From: Aedes albopictus
Lineage: Eukaryota; Arthropoda; Insecta; Diptera; Culicidae
Assembly (NCBI RefSeq): GCF_035046485.1
Contig: NC_085137.1
Coordinates: 44,695,155-44,759,154 of the forward strand
DNA length: 64,000 bases
Reading direction: 5' to 3'
The notes under the pieces were generated by a model. The model was given only the letters and a program-made list of their open reading frames with translations. It searched no databases and had not been told where the DNA came from. The position numbers were made by a program, and so were the translations under genes. Below, piece by piece: positions 47,863 through 57,904 of this stretch (within the stretch, counting starts at the first letter, position 1; the number at the start of each line of letters is the position of its first letter).

Positions 47863-49274
47863 CGGGGTTCTGCTAAACCGAACCAAAGACCATTTTTTGA
47901 AAAAATGAGTTTTCTTAACCATTAAGTGAAGAAAATGATGATCTTCCTTCCATGTAAAAATTCAGTAATTCTGACAGCTTTTCGTGGAGTAAATTCAAAA
48001 TTTCTGTTTGGCGGAACATACAAAACATCATTTTGCATCCAACCAGAGTGAACTGTAAACCATTCGATAGAATCAGCGAAATATTTTAGTTTTCGTCCAG
48101 GTGATGAACACTTCAAGTTTTCCTCATCGCCGTCAGATTGTTAACTTCTAACCGACTCTTAGAAACAATATGTGAGAGAAATGAACACTTTATTAGAAAT
48201 ATGAGTGTGGGAGGAACCAATTATGTTTCGATGGCACTGATTGCCATTTTTCCAAATCACATTCAGCCAGACCGAACCAAGTCCACAGCATTTTAGAATC
48301 AATTTATTCTCAACAATACAAAAACCAACTGGTTTTAATACCAGCGTTATGTCGATACACCTCATACTTGCAATTTAACACAGGAGCCGTCATTGAACAA
48401 CAAGCCTAATTAGATTAATAAAGCTTGAAAAAAATCAAACACTTGGTTCGCTTTGGCTGATCGAAAAATGGCGTTTTCACGAAAACCATCCTTGAAACGA
48501 ATGTTTAGAACTTGATTCAGACTTAACGACTGACCTTCAGCAAGGTAATATGACCTAGAGGTAACGCGCTTGGTTATCACTCAGATGATCCAAGTTCGAA
48601 TCTCTTTCATATTTTCGAAAACTTTTTTGTACTTAGTGCACTTTGGCAGAACATTTTCATGGTTTTCTTCGACCAGCATAAATTTGAAGTACACAAATTG
48701 CTCCACATTCACATCTCAGGACCTCAGGGTATGCAAGGACATCGTTTGACATAATCACTCTTGCACTGTGCCTCCACATGCACCGCTTATGAAGAAAAAG
48801 CATAAATGGGAAAAGCTGAGCTGGGAGTTCTTCCGCCGTTCATATTTCAAACTTTTTTGAGACCTTCGTGCTACCATACTATACGCGTCCTTTTTGATTC
48901 GATTTGATATGTGATATCGATTTCAACTTGATAGACGATGAAAAATCGAGATATTTTTCACTGTCCAACTGGTTTTACCTAAAACAAAAAAACACATTCA
49001 GCCAAACTGAACTATAAACCATTTTCTAATGTTTTTGATCAGCCAGAGTGAACTGAGTGCAAAGTACCAAGAAATAAAATGTAATTATATCAATGATTCC
49101 AAATAATTTACATGTATTCTTAATTTCTGATGGCCTTCATTAGCTTGTAAGTTATATGTGTGCGAAAAAGTTTTTATTAATCTCCGCTGTTGTTTATTTG
49201 TGAGTGGTTGAACTTTAAGCTTAATTATCTCGGAATTATCTTTTTGGCGTTTAGTTCGGTTTAGCAGAACCCCG
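47863..49274. mobile_element. 1.4-kb element with perfect 21-bp inverted ends
   Basis: GGGGTTCTGCTAAACCGAAC at 47864-47883 is exactly inverted at 49254-49273, with one more paired base outside. Inside, ATTCAGCCAAACTGAAC-like pieces recur at 48045-48070, 48263-48280, 48994-49012 and 49032-49050. There is no long open frame, so it is non-autonomous. A tRNA-like stretch (TAACGCGCTTGGTTATCAC, AGTTCGAATCTC) lies at 48555-48602. No target duplication was found. Confidence 0.65.
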
Positions 49275-50366
49275 GCCAAATAAGAAAAAAAGCGAAAAAT
49301 AAAATAAAAGATATAAACAGACACTGATTTGGATTGAAGTAGTGTTTGTGTGACACTTCTCAACATTTTTCAATAATAATTGCGTGCCAAAAATTTTAAC
49401 AATTGAGACCCCTTGCCACGCGACGCAAAATTGGATATACCTGCTTTAATTTTCCTTTTTTTTTCTCTCCCGATCATATCGGTTCACATCTCAGTCAATT
49501 TGCACTGGGACTGCGAACTGTGTGGCACTTTACCATGATGATGATGTTGACGATGTTGACGATGAACAGGATAATGGTGGTGGCGCTGCGCTACTGGCAC
49601 AAGCCATACTGGCTGGCTGATGGAGTCACTTTTAATGGCATTTATTTATTAATCCTTTTGCTGCCGATCAATTAACTCTTTGGGTGCCACGCGAGTGCAT
49701 GGCGACGAGGATTGACCAGGGGCAGCTCAAAAGTCAACAATTATAAGGAACATTATTGAATGGGAAGCCCCTGCATGTGTGTATTTGCATTTTTTTTTTC
49801 GCTGACACTTTGGGATTTGGAGAACGGGGAAAGGGACAATGTTTTCATGCGCAAATTTATTGTAATTATCGCGTAAGCGCGGAAGGTTGGCGCCATCACC
49901 CGTGCAGTGAGTGCGTGGTGATCGGTTTGAAATATTCATTACTTTAATTGAATGTTTACTTGCCACGTGGACTACGACGGGGTGGATTGGAGTTTTTTTT
50001 TAATTTTTTACCGTGGGGAAAAGTATGTGGTTGACACTTGTTTTTTTTTTTCACTGTTTTCATTGAGGAGAGTTGATTTAATTGTTTGGGTGGCAGATTG
50101 TAGGAGCGGTTTCCATTTGGTTTTAATTCCTGCCGATTGCTGATGATATGTTGTTGGGGCTTCGAAGCAATCAATGACCGGTAATTACTGTGATTGACGA
50201 CGCCACATTGTTGTTGTTTTTTTTTTTGAGAACAGATGATACCGAGTCCAGAAAAACAGAAATTTCCATTGCCAAAGTGTAGTTCATCATTATAGTAATC
50301 TAAGTTCAAGAGATTTTCTAGAAGTAACAATATCAGTTTGTAAATAAAGCACAATAAGCAAATCGG
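49275..50366. other. no recognised gene
   Basis: Contains a GATGATGATG/GACGATG patch at 49536-49566 and T runs at 49790, 50000, 50042 and 50217. Confidence 0.45.
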
Positions 50367-50378
50367 AAGATTATTTTT

Positions 50379-50431
50379 TTTTTATATATCTTTATTAGAG
50401 AGATTTTCAGCCCTTGGCAGGTTCGTCTCTA
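50379..50431 (-). mobile_element. ultrashort retroposed hairpin, copy 4 (53 nt)
   Basis: Flanked by AAGATTATTTTT (50367-50378 and 50432-50443). On the minus strand it reads AGAGACGAACCTGCCAAGGG, then CTGAAAATCTCTCTAATAAA and a GATATATAAAA tail. The outer stem AGAGA/TCTCT is kept; one inner pair is lost. Confidence 0.82.
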
Positions 50432-50443
50432 AAGATTATTTTT

Positions 50444-50896
50444 GTAATTCATTTCCAGTCAAGTAATAACATATATTTTTTTATTTCCTTTCAGGTATGT
50501 TATCGAGTTCCCATCAGAATGCGACTGTATTAAAATAATCAGGTACTTTTCGTGATTTGCGACAATAACGATACTTACTATCCTCAACCACGATGATGAA
50601 AAATAGCTTCAAAACTAACCTAAAACCTTAATAAAACCACAAGTGTTACTGGATTTGGTGACTATTAACATGATTTTTTAAATAGTTTAATGATGTTTTC
50701 GAATATCTTTCAATATCTGTCCCTTGTCCTATTGTCATAAAACCATCATAAGACTATGGGGATGAGGTAGTACAGTGTGATAAGTGTATAACAAAACTAT
50801 CGTAAAGCATGAAGCACTTCCTTAAGACATTCTTAAGCCGTGTTGGTTTTTATAGTTCTCTAGGACCAGGTGTATGTATCCGGAGCGATAATCGTG
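50444..50896. other. no recognised feature left of the gap
   Basis: AT-rich, repeat-poor sequence without a coding block. Confidence 0.45.
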
Positions 50897-51396
50897 NNNN
50901 NNNNNNNNNNNNNNNNNNNNNNNNNNNNNNNNNNNNNNNNNNNNNNNNNNNNNNNNNNNNNNNNNNNNNNNNNNNNNNNNNNNNNNNNNNNNNNNNNNNN
51001 NNNNNNNNNNNNNNNNNNNNNNNNNNNNNNNNNNNNNNNNNNNNNNNNNNNNNNNNNNNNNNNNNNNNNNNNNNNNNNNNNNNNNNNNNNNNNNNNNNNN
51101 NNNNNNNNNNNNNNNNNNNNNNNNNNNNNNNNNNNNNNNNNNNNNNNNNNNNNNNNNNNNNNNNNNNNNNNNNNNNNNNNNNNNNNNNNNNNNNNNNNNN
51201 NNNNNNNNNNNNNNNNNNNNNNNNNNNNNNNNNNNNNNNNNNNNNNNNNNNNNNNNNNNNNNNNNNNNNNNNNNNNNNNNNNNNNNNNNNNNNNNNNNNN
51301 NNNNNNNNNNNNNNNNNNNNNNNNNNNNNNNNNNNNNNNNNNNNNNNNNNNNNNNNNNNNNNNNNNNNNNNNNNNNNNNNNNNNNNNNNNNNNNNN
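50897..51396. other. assembly gap, exactly 500 N
   Basis: Placeholder gap of unknown true size. It could hide the missing upstream abrupt exon, or, more likely from its neighbours, repeats. Confidence 0.99.
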
Positions 51397-51479
51397 AATT
51401 TTACCTGTCACGATCATTTTGTCTATCCTCTGTATAAGAAAACGTTTCCAATTCTTTTATGCCCTCACCCGTGCAAAAA

Positions 51480-53526
51480 AATATGATATTGAGATACAGA
51501 GATTCATTCAGAAATTCCTTCAAAAGAAAGATATTTGTTGGAGATTTCTTCAGAAATCTATTCAAGGACTGTCCTAGAAATTCTTCCAGAAATTCTTCTC
51601 GGGCTCTTAAAACTTTTTCAAAATTTATTTCGGAAATATTCTTCAGGGATTTCTTTAATTTCTTGTGAGGGTTTATTTAGATATTTATCTTGTTATTCCT
51701 TCGACATGTCCTTAAAGATTATTTTAGAAAATCTTGCTTGGATTGCTTTAGAAATTGAATTTCTTTAGTATTCCTTTAGCGATTCTTCCAAGAATTCTTC
51801 GAGAGTTTTTTTTTTGAAAATTATCGACGGATTCATTTGAACAAAATACATGGATATCCATGCATTTCTTCAAAAATTTCTGCAGTAATTTCTTCCAAAA
51901 TCTTCCAGGGAATTTTTAAGAAATTCTGCCAGAAATGCCTTCGAAGATTTCTCTGAGAAATCCTGTAGGAATTCTTCCACTGATTCCTTTAGAAAATGTT
52001 TAGTTTCCTTTAGAATGTTCTCCAAAGTTTTCTAGAGATAACCCTTGAAATTTATTAAGGAATTTAAAAAAAAAAACAATCCCTGAACTCATTCGGATAT
52101 TACATCATGGGTTCTTTTGAAAAATTCTTATTGGGAAGTCATCCACGGATTTTGCTTGAAAATTCTACCTCTAGAATTTCCTTGAGAATTTTCATTAGAG
52201 GATCCTTCAAAAATTGCTCTTGAAAAGCTATCATGGGTATCCTTTAAAATTCCTACATAGATTTTTATCAGGAATCAGTACGAGATTTTTTTGAGAAAAT
52301 TATCCACGGATTCCATCAAAAATGCTTTCAGCAATTCTTTAAGAAATGAAATTTTTAAAAATCTTTCACTGACTTCTTCAGAAATTCTTACAAAGATTCG
52401 TGCAGCAATTCTTTCGGGGATAATTTTAGATATTTTCATGGAGATTCCTTTTAAAATTCCTAATGAGATATCTCCATAATTTTTGCCAAGAATTCCGAGC
52501 CCATGAAAATCTTCTATAGATTCCTCCCAAAATTAATCCATAAACTCCTTCAGAAATTTCTCCAGGAATTTAATTCTTCTAAGGTTGCTTTCAAATAATC
52601 TCCTGGCGGTTTTTTAGAAATTCTTCCAGGGGTTCTATAAGAAATTTCTTCAGAAAAATCTACATATACATTTCTCCAGAATTTCCCAATTTTCATTCCG
52701 TTAGCAGTAATTGCGACGATTCTTTCATATTTTTTTTTCAATTGGTTTCTTCAGAAATTTTTCTCCTTCAGAGTTTTTTTCTGATTTTCCTCCTTGTATT
52801 TCACCAGAAAATCCGGCATTTCCTCTAAGGACAACTCCAATAATTTCACCACAAATTCTTTAGGAAATTTATTTAAAATTATTTCCTAGGAATTTCTACG
52901 GAAATTCCTTTCGAAATATCTCAAAAGCTTTCAAAAAAAAACTTTATAGACGCTTATCTATGCGTTTTTTTGTCAAATAGATTAGAAAACTTTATAAAAA
53001 CCATCATAAAACCAAAATAAAAATTATAATGTTTTGAATCCCTCTACAAGACTAATCAGCAATCAAAATGTTACTTGGTTTTTTTCAGGATTTTTTCTAC
53101 AAATATTTTTTCGCCTTTCCGATAAGTTTTTTCGGGTATTTCTCCAGGAAGTTCTCAAGTTTTAACGAATAGACAAATAAAATAAATTCCTCCTCAGATA
53201 TGCTCAAGAATTTTCATGGGATTTATTCAGATATTCAACCACAAATTTATTCAAAAGTACTTCCCATGATTTCTACAAGGATTCTACTGAAGATTTCTTC
53301 AGAAATTCCTTAAGGTTTCTCTCAGAAATTCCTGACGTTATTTCTTCTAAAATTCCTTTGAGAAGAAATTTTTCTCTCCAGAATTTTAGGGATTTCTTCA
53401 GGAATTTCAGCAGAGAATATCTTCAAAAGTTCTTCCATGGAGTTTTTCAGAAATTCTTCTAAAAATGTCATTACAAATTCTACAGGGATTTCTTCGAAAA
53501 TACTTCCCAGGGTTTTTTAAAGATTT
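51480..53526. repeat. degenerate 12-bp repeat block, TTCC..AGAAATT orientation
   Basis: Two kilobases of AGAAATTCTTCCAGAAATTC-like units. Frames are repeatedly open for 60-80 codons but encode only the repeat. Confidence 0.8.
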
Positions 53527-53703
53527 TTTTTTATCTGTATTAACGAGATTTTTAGCCCTAGGCTAGTTCATCTCGGGACCCACGATTTACTTCCCTTCTG
53601 AAGAAAGAACTCACATTTTGTGAGTTTGTCGGGAGTGGGATTCGATCTCAGGTCCTCGGCGTTATAGTCAAGTGTTCTAACCGTCACACCAGATCCGCTC
53701 CAC
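53527..53703 (-). mobile_element. tRNA-headed SINE, second family, complete or nearly so
   Basis: On the minus strand it starts GGAGCGGATCTGGTGTGACG, has a box-B-like GAGATCGAATCCCAC and ends with CGAGATGAACTAGCC-TAG-GGCTAAAAATCTCG and a TTAATACAGATAAAAAA tail. The terminal hairpin is the same as in the ultrashort copies at 1807, 4066, 39123 and 50379, with compensatory base changes. No target duplication was found. Confidence 0.75.
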
Positions 53704-55218
53704 ATTTTCAAGAATTCTTTGAGAAATTCCTTCAGTGCTTCCTGCAGAAATTCCTACAACATTTTTTTTTTCAAGAAATTTCTCTTGCGATTTCATTAGG
53801 AACATCTTCAGGGGTGTCTTTAGAAATACCTTCAGAATTTGGTACAATTTTTTGAGCCTTCTAAGAAGAATACCATCCTCGAAGAAATATAACCAGTTTA
53901 AACTGTTACAGAATTTGTTCAGATATTCCTCCAAGGATTTTCCAGAAGTTCTTCCAGAAATTTCACTAAAATTACAGAAAAATTCCTGGAGGATCGTCTC
54001 AAGAAATCCATTTGAAAACTCCTGGAGATACTTTTAGAAACTCCTAGAAGAAATGCTTGGACATTTTCTGAAGGAAGTTCTGGACAAAAACTTCTGATAT
54101 GAAATCTGAAGTTATCTCTGGAGTAATTTTTGGATGAATGCCTAGGATAAAACGCAGTAGAATTCCTAAAGAAACACCTTAAGTTACTCCTCTTAAATTA
54201 AAGAGGATCCCAGTAGTCACAACTGAAGGTGACGGTAGGCAAAAATGCTTTGGAATTTTTTGGAGAGATGGAAAAATCCATAGAGGAATTTGTGCAAGAA
54301 TATGTAAAAAAAAATTGCACAAATAGCAGACAAAGGCACTGGTAAAACGCTTGAAGAAACCCCTCAAAAAATGTATGCCTGGAGAAATTTCCGAATCAAA
54401 AAACGTTCTGAAGGAAATTTATTCGCAACCACAGACACCCTTGAACTACAGTAGAAATTTAAAAGAAAAAACGTTTTTTTGAAGCAATCTCTGAAATGAT
54501 ACCTAGAAGAACTAGATAACTCTTTTGCGTGTATTCATAGAAAGATTTCTTGAAAAATTCCTTAAAAATGTAAATGAACAGATTCTAGAGTAATTTCTAC
54601 AGGAATTGTTATGAGAATCTTAGGGAAAAAAGCTGAAAGAATCCCAGAAGAATGTTCTGAATAAATCCAAAGCAATGCCAAGGGAATAATTGAAGGAAGT
54701 ATTGGAGAAACCCCTGGAAGAAATGCCATAAGAATCTTTTTAGAAGTTTCTTGAGAAATTTCCAAATAAATGCACAAGAAAATCCCTGAATAAATTGAGT
54801 AATACCTGAAGGAACCTCTGGTGAAATTTCGAGCAATAATTTTTGAAAAAAAAAGTCTATAATTTCTCAGAAATGTTGATTTTGAGAAGAGTTTTCGGAG
54901 AAATCCCAAAGAAAAGCTCCTGGAAAAAAGTCTGGCATAAATTGCGAAGGAATTCCTTCAGAAATATGATGGAATACAAGCATGAACACATGTTGCAATC
55001 CTTGAAAGAATTTCCTACAGAATCCCTTAGGAAATCGATTTTTAGAAGGAATTTCTGAGGAAACCCGTGGACCAGTTTCAAGATGAATCTTTTATCTTTT
55101 GAGAAATTTCTTGAGATACTGTCGAAAAAGTTCCAAGGAAAATTCCTAGGGGAATGCCTGGAAGAATCTCTGGATGAATCCCTGAAGACATTTTCAAAGA
55201 GATGCATTCTGAAGGAAT
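53704..55218. repeat. degenerate 12-bp repeat block, orientation switch near 54.0 kb
   Basis: Up to about 53.98 kb units read TTCC..AGAAATT; after that they read AATTTCTGGAGGAAT. The block ends at a hAT-like MITE. Confidence 0.7.
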
Positions 55219-55226
55219 ACTAAGAG

Positions 55227-56195
55227 CAGTAGTGGGCAAGCTTGCCGTTAACCGTTAATGCTTTTCGAACGAACATTTGCTTCTATTCTCTCAAACGTCA
55301 CTTAACAGTTCACTGTCAATGCTCTCCAATTTGCAAGTGAAGTGTACGTTTCTATTGGGGTGGAAAAAGTTAAATTTGAACTTATAGTTTTCGAGCTATT
55401 GATGTGCAAAAACAATTTAACGGTTAACGGTTAACACTCAGAATACCGTGATAGGAAAAAAGTGGGAACTAAAAGTTTGAGCAGCTCGTTCTCAGCCGCC
55501 TGTGAAATGATTTTCAATTTTCTTTCAGGGATCTTTTACCCAACTTGTCTACTTTTATTTTATTAAAATATCATGTTTTTAGGGATGCTCATTTTTCCTC
55601 CAGAATAGCGTGAGTAGCATATTGTAGAGGTAATACAAAATGTTGGCAACTATCTTGAACATCCCTAGCTACGATCAAATGCGGCTCTCGACGAACAAGC
55701 GCTACAGTGCTCTTGCCAAGCATCTTAGAGGGTTGGGGTCTTCAGCAAAGTTGTCTAGAAGTTGATTGGTGCTAAATTTTTATGTCTTTGGTTTTGATCT
55801 AGATCTTCTGAAACTGATCTAGATAAGTTTTATCTTTCAATACGACGCTCTAGTGATCTCGGTATGCATCCTAGCGGGTTGGAGTCTTCGACAAAGTGTT
55901 TTGAATTGGATGGTACTACATTTTAACTTCTTTGGTTTTGATCTAGATCTGCTGAAACTGATCTAGGTAAGTTTTATCTTTCGATACGATGCTCTAACGT
56001 TCTCGGTATGCATCCTAGAGGAGTCTTCGGCAAAGTGTTTGGAAAGTGCTTTGGATTGGTTGTTACTACATTCTTACGTCTTCGGTTTTGACCTAGATAT
56101 GCTAAAATTGATCCAGATAAGTGTCATTTAAGAGGATAGAAGCAAATATTCGTCCGGAATGCTTCAACAGTTAACGGCAAGCGTGCCTACCACTG
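55227..56195. mobile_element. hAT-like MITE with an internal 144-bp triplication
   Basis: The left end CAGTAGTGGGCAAGCTTGCC and the inverted right end CAGTGGTAGGCACGCTTGCC are flanked by ACTAAGAG and AGTAAGGA, a possible eroded 8-bp duplication. CAG-initial ends and 8-bp targets are typical of hAT elements. Inside, about 144 bp with CTTTGGTTTTGATCTAGATC is repeated three times at 55699-56130. No transposase. Confidence 0.75.
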
Positions 56196-56239
56196 AGTAA
56201 GGAATCTTAATTTTTTTTTTGTTTTTGCTAAAACCATTC

Positions 56240-56530
56240 TAAGAAACCCTGTGAGAATCTTTTTTCTGCAAACATTCCTGAATGTTTTATGGATTTTGTA
56301 TTTTTGATGCTGAAATAATCTCCAAAGGAATTTATGCCGGTAGCCCTGGAAGTAATGCTGGAGGGTTTTCTAGAAGTTTTAAGAAGAATTCTTGTCAAAC
56401 TCGTTAATGGAATTCCAGCAAGAATGTCCCTTCCGCGATAATTGCAGAAAAATTCGTGAAAGAATAGTGCATGAAGGGGTTTTCCCGGAATACTTCTTAA
56501 TTAGGTGCAATAGTGAAATAATTTCCTTGG
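56240..56530. repeat. 12-bp degenerate repeat remnant
   Basis: Loose AGGAATTTATGCCGG / GGAATTCCAGCAAGAATG units, the tail of the block interrupted by the hAT-like MITE. Confidence 0.5.
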
Positions 56531-56851
56531 GAGCGTACCAGCGCTGATATTTGGTTAACTTGAGTAACCAGCTCTCATTTTACCATGATAGCACTGTTGT
56601 TAACTGTAACTGTTCAACTGGTTAAAACATCCTTTGTTGATTGATGAAACCCGAGCTTCAATCAAAAACACCAAACCTTGAATCCGTCTAATCTAATGTA
56701 AACCTCTCACAGAAGTCCGTCAAAGATCCAACAGCAATTTCAATCCAACAACAAATTTTCTACTCGATAATCCCATTAACTAACTTTTACCATCCATCCG
56801 CCCCCACCTCTGTGTGTTTATCTCTGTCTCTTCCCCCTCCCGAAAAACCAG
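56531..56851 (+). other. 3' end of the upstream abrupt intron
   Basis: Repeat-free sequence leading into the acceptor at 56851. The last 50 bases are pyrimidine-rich (TCTCTGTCTCTTCCCCCTCC), as expected of an acceptor tract. Confidence 0.7.
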
Positions 56852-56967
56852 GTCGTCCTGAGTGCGTGTAGTCCCTACTTTCGCAAGCTGCTGAAGGCGA
56901 ATCCCTGCGAGCATCCGATTGTCATCCTGCGTGACGTGCGCTCCGAGGACATCGAAAGTCTGCTGAG
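56852..56967 (+). CDS. ab: abrupt, internal exon: middle of BTB/POZ domain
   Basis: This exon encodes 38 codons plus two bases, starting VVLSACSPYFRKLLKANPCE and continuing HPIVILRDVRSEDIESLL. That is the core of a BTB/POZ dimerisation domain of the BTB-zinc-finger transcription factors. The HPIVILRDVR stretch is the version I recall from Drosophila Abrupt; Broad, Lola, Tramtrack and Chinmo differ here. The acceptor is a pyrimidine-rich tract ending CCAG at 56848-56851, and the donor is AG|GTAATG at 56968. The exon opens in phase 0 and ends in phase 2, so an arginine codon is split with the next exon. Abrupt is a nuclear regulator of neuromuscular targeting and dendrite shape in flies. The preceding exon, with the first BTB half, was not found in the upstream 56 kb; it lies outside the window or in the N gap. 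Confidence 0.93.
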
Positions 56968-57117
56968 GTAATGACCGACCGACCGACCGACGCTCGCTCG
57001 GTTTGCTCGTTTATCACTCTGGAAAACTAAACTAATTAATCCATTTCCATCCCTTTCTCCTTGGCGCACGCAATCCTTCAAAACACATCAACAACCACCC
57101 AACATAACGACGACCAG
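56968..57117 (+). other. abrupt intron (150 bp)
   Basis: A short GT-AG intron. It contains four tandem GACC units around 56977-56993 and a pyrimidine-rich stretch upstream of the acceptor. Confidence 0.85.
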
Positions 57118-57358
57118 ATTTATGTACAACGGCGAGGTGCACATCGGACAGGATCAATTAAGCGATTTCCTCAAAACGGCACAATTGCTCCAAGTGCGGG
57201 GGTTGGCAGATGTGACGAACCCGGGCCGAATGTCCTCCACCGGTGGTGGAGGCGGCGGCGGCGGTAGCGGAAACATTGGCGGCGGTATCGGTGCCTCGGC
57301 AGCGCTAAATTCCTCCTCGTTATCGACACCTGCTGTTCAGGAGCTGAAAGCATCGCCC
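57118..57358 (+). CDS. ab: abrupt, internal exon: end of BTB domain and glycine-rich linker
   Basis: After completing the split arginine, this exon reads FMYNGEVHIGQDQLSDFLKT and then AQLLQVRGLADV, the last helices of the BTB domain. A low-complexity linker follows (a run of seven glycines, then SGNIGGGIG) and then TPAVQELKASP. Fly Abrupt, as I recall it, has TPAIQELKAS at the equivalent place. The acceptor is ACCAG at 57113-57117; the intron before it is only 150 bp. The donor is CCC|GTAATA at 57359, phase 0. If this donor were skipped, the frame would run 14 more codons to a TAA at 57398-57400, giving a BTB-only protein. I regard that as unspliced read-through, not an established isoform. 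Confidence 0.93.
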
Positions 57359-57464
57359 GTAATAAAATTCGAATTAAACCGGTCGGCTCACGATAATTAA
57401 TCCCCCTTTCCTACCCCCTCTTTGCTTTCTATTCTATTTTTTTTCTCCCTTCTGACGCACCTAG
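57359..57464 (+). other. abrupt intron (106 bp)
   Basis: A short GT-AG intron with a strong polypyrimidine tract at about 57405-57450 before the CTAG acceptor. Confidence 0.85.
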
Positions 57465-57785
57465 ACTTCGTCGTCGCTACCATGGGAACCGCCGGAGGAC
57501 GGCTCGGCCGTACCCCCACCCCAGAAGCGTACCAAAAGCTCCGAACTGTACCGCAAGCAGCACGGCCTCAGCCCGGACGATCCGATCCCGCTGGAGCACT
57601 TCCCCATCGGACAGCACCCGTTAACCCGCGAACGTTCCAAGGACAAAAGCAAGGACCTCCGGAGCAATGCCAGCATCGCCGGTAGTGACTTCGAAGTGCG
57701 CGACCGGGACCGCAGTCTGGAGTCGCACAAAGAGTCTCTGCTCTCACAGGTACTGGAAGGCGGACCTACCCTGTCGGTGCCATCG
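57465..57785 (+). CDS. ab: abrupt, internal exon: central region
   Basis: The exon starts TSSSLPWEPPEDGS after the acceptor CACCTAG at 57458-57464, separated from the previous exon by a 106-bp intron. Blocks shared with fly Abrupt as I recall it are PPPQKRTKSSELYRKQHG, then IGQHPLTRERSKDKSKD, then SLLSQVLE. The basic KR and KDKSKD segments could serve as a nuclear localisation signal (inference). I place the donor at TCG|GTAGGT (57786), because the residues VLE just before it align with ALE in fly. CAG|GTACTG at 57750, also phase 0, is a plausible alternative that would shorten the protein by 12 residues. Read-through of both donors stops at a TAG at 57915-57917, before the minisatellite. Confidence 0.9.
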
Positions 57786-57904
57786 GTAGGTTGTTTGTTG
57801 CCGCTCCGAGTAGCGGGGCGGGGGGGTCGAAGGACACATCATCATAAGTCGAATGCATTTTCGTTGGCCCAAATTAACCAGAAAAATCTAATCAGATCTG
57901 GTGA

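Noticed and set aside
48545..48610. Possible tRNA gene
   Set aside because: A- and B-box-like sequences are present, but acceptor and anticodon stems do not pair, and it lies inside a non-autonomous element.
50809..51577. Open frames of 185-235 codons across 50.8-51.6 kb
   Set aside because: They span the 500-N gap, so most of their length is unknown sequence.
57359..57400. BTB-only abrupt isoform ending at 57400
   Set aside because: Requires skipping a good donor; only 14 extra codons, with no conservation known to me.
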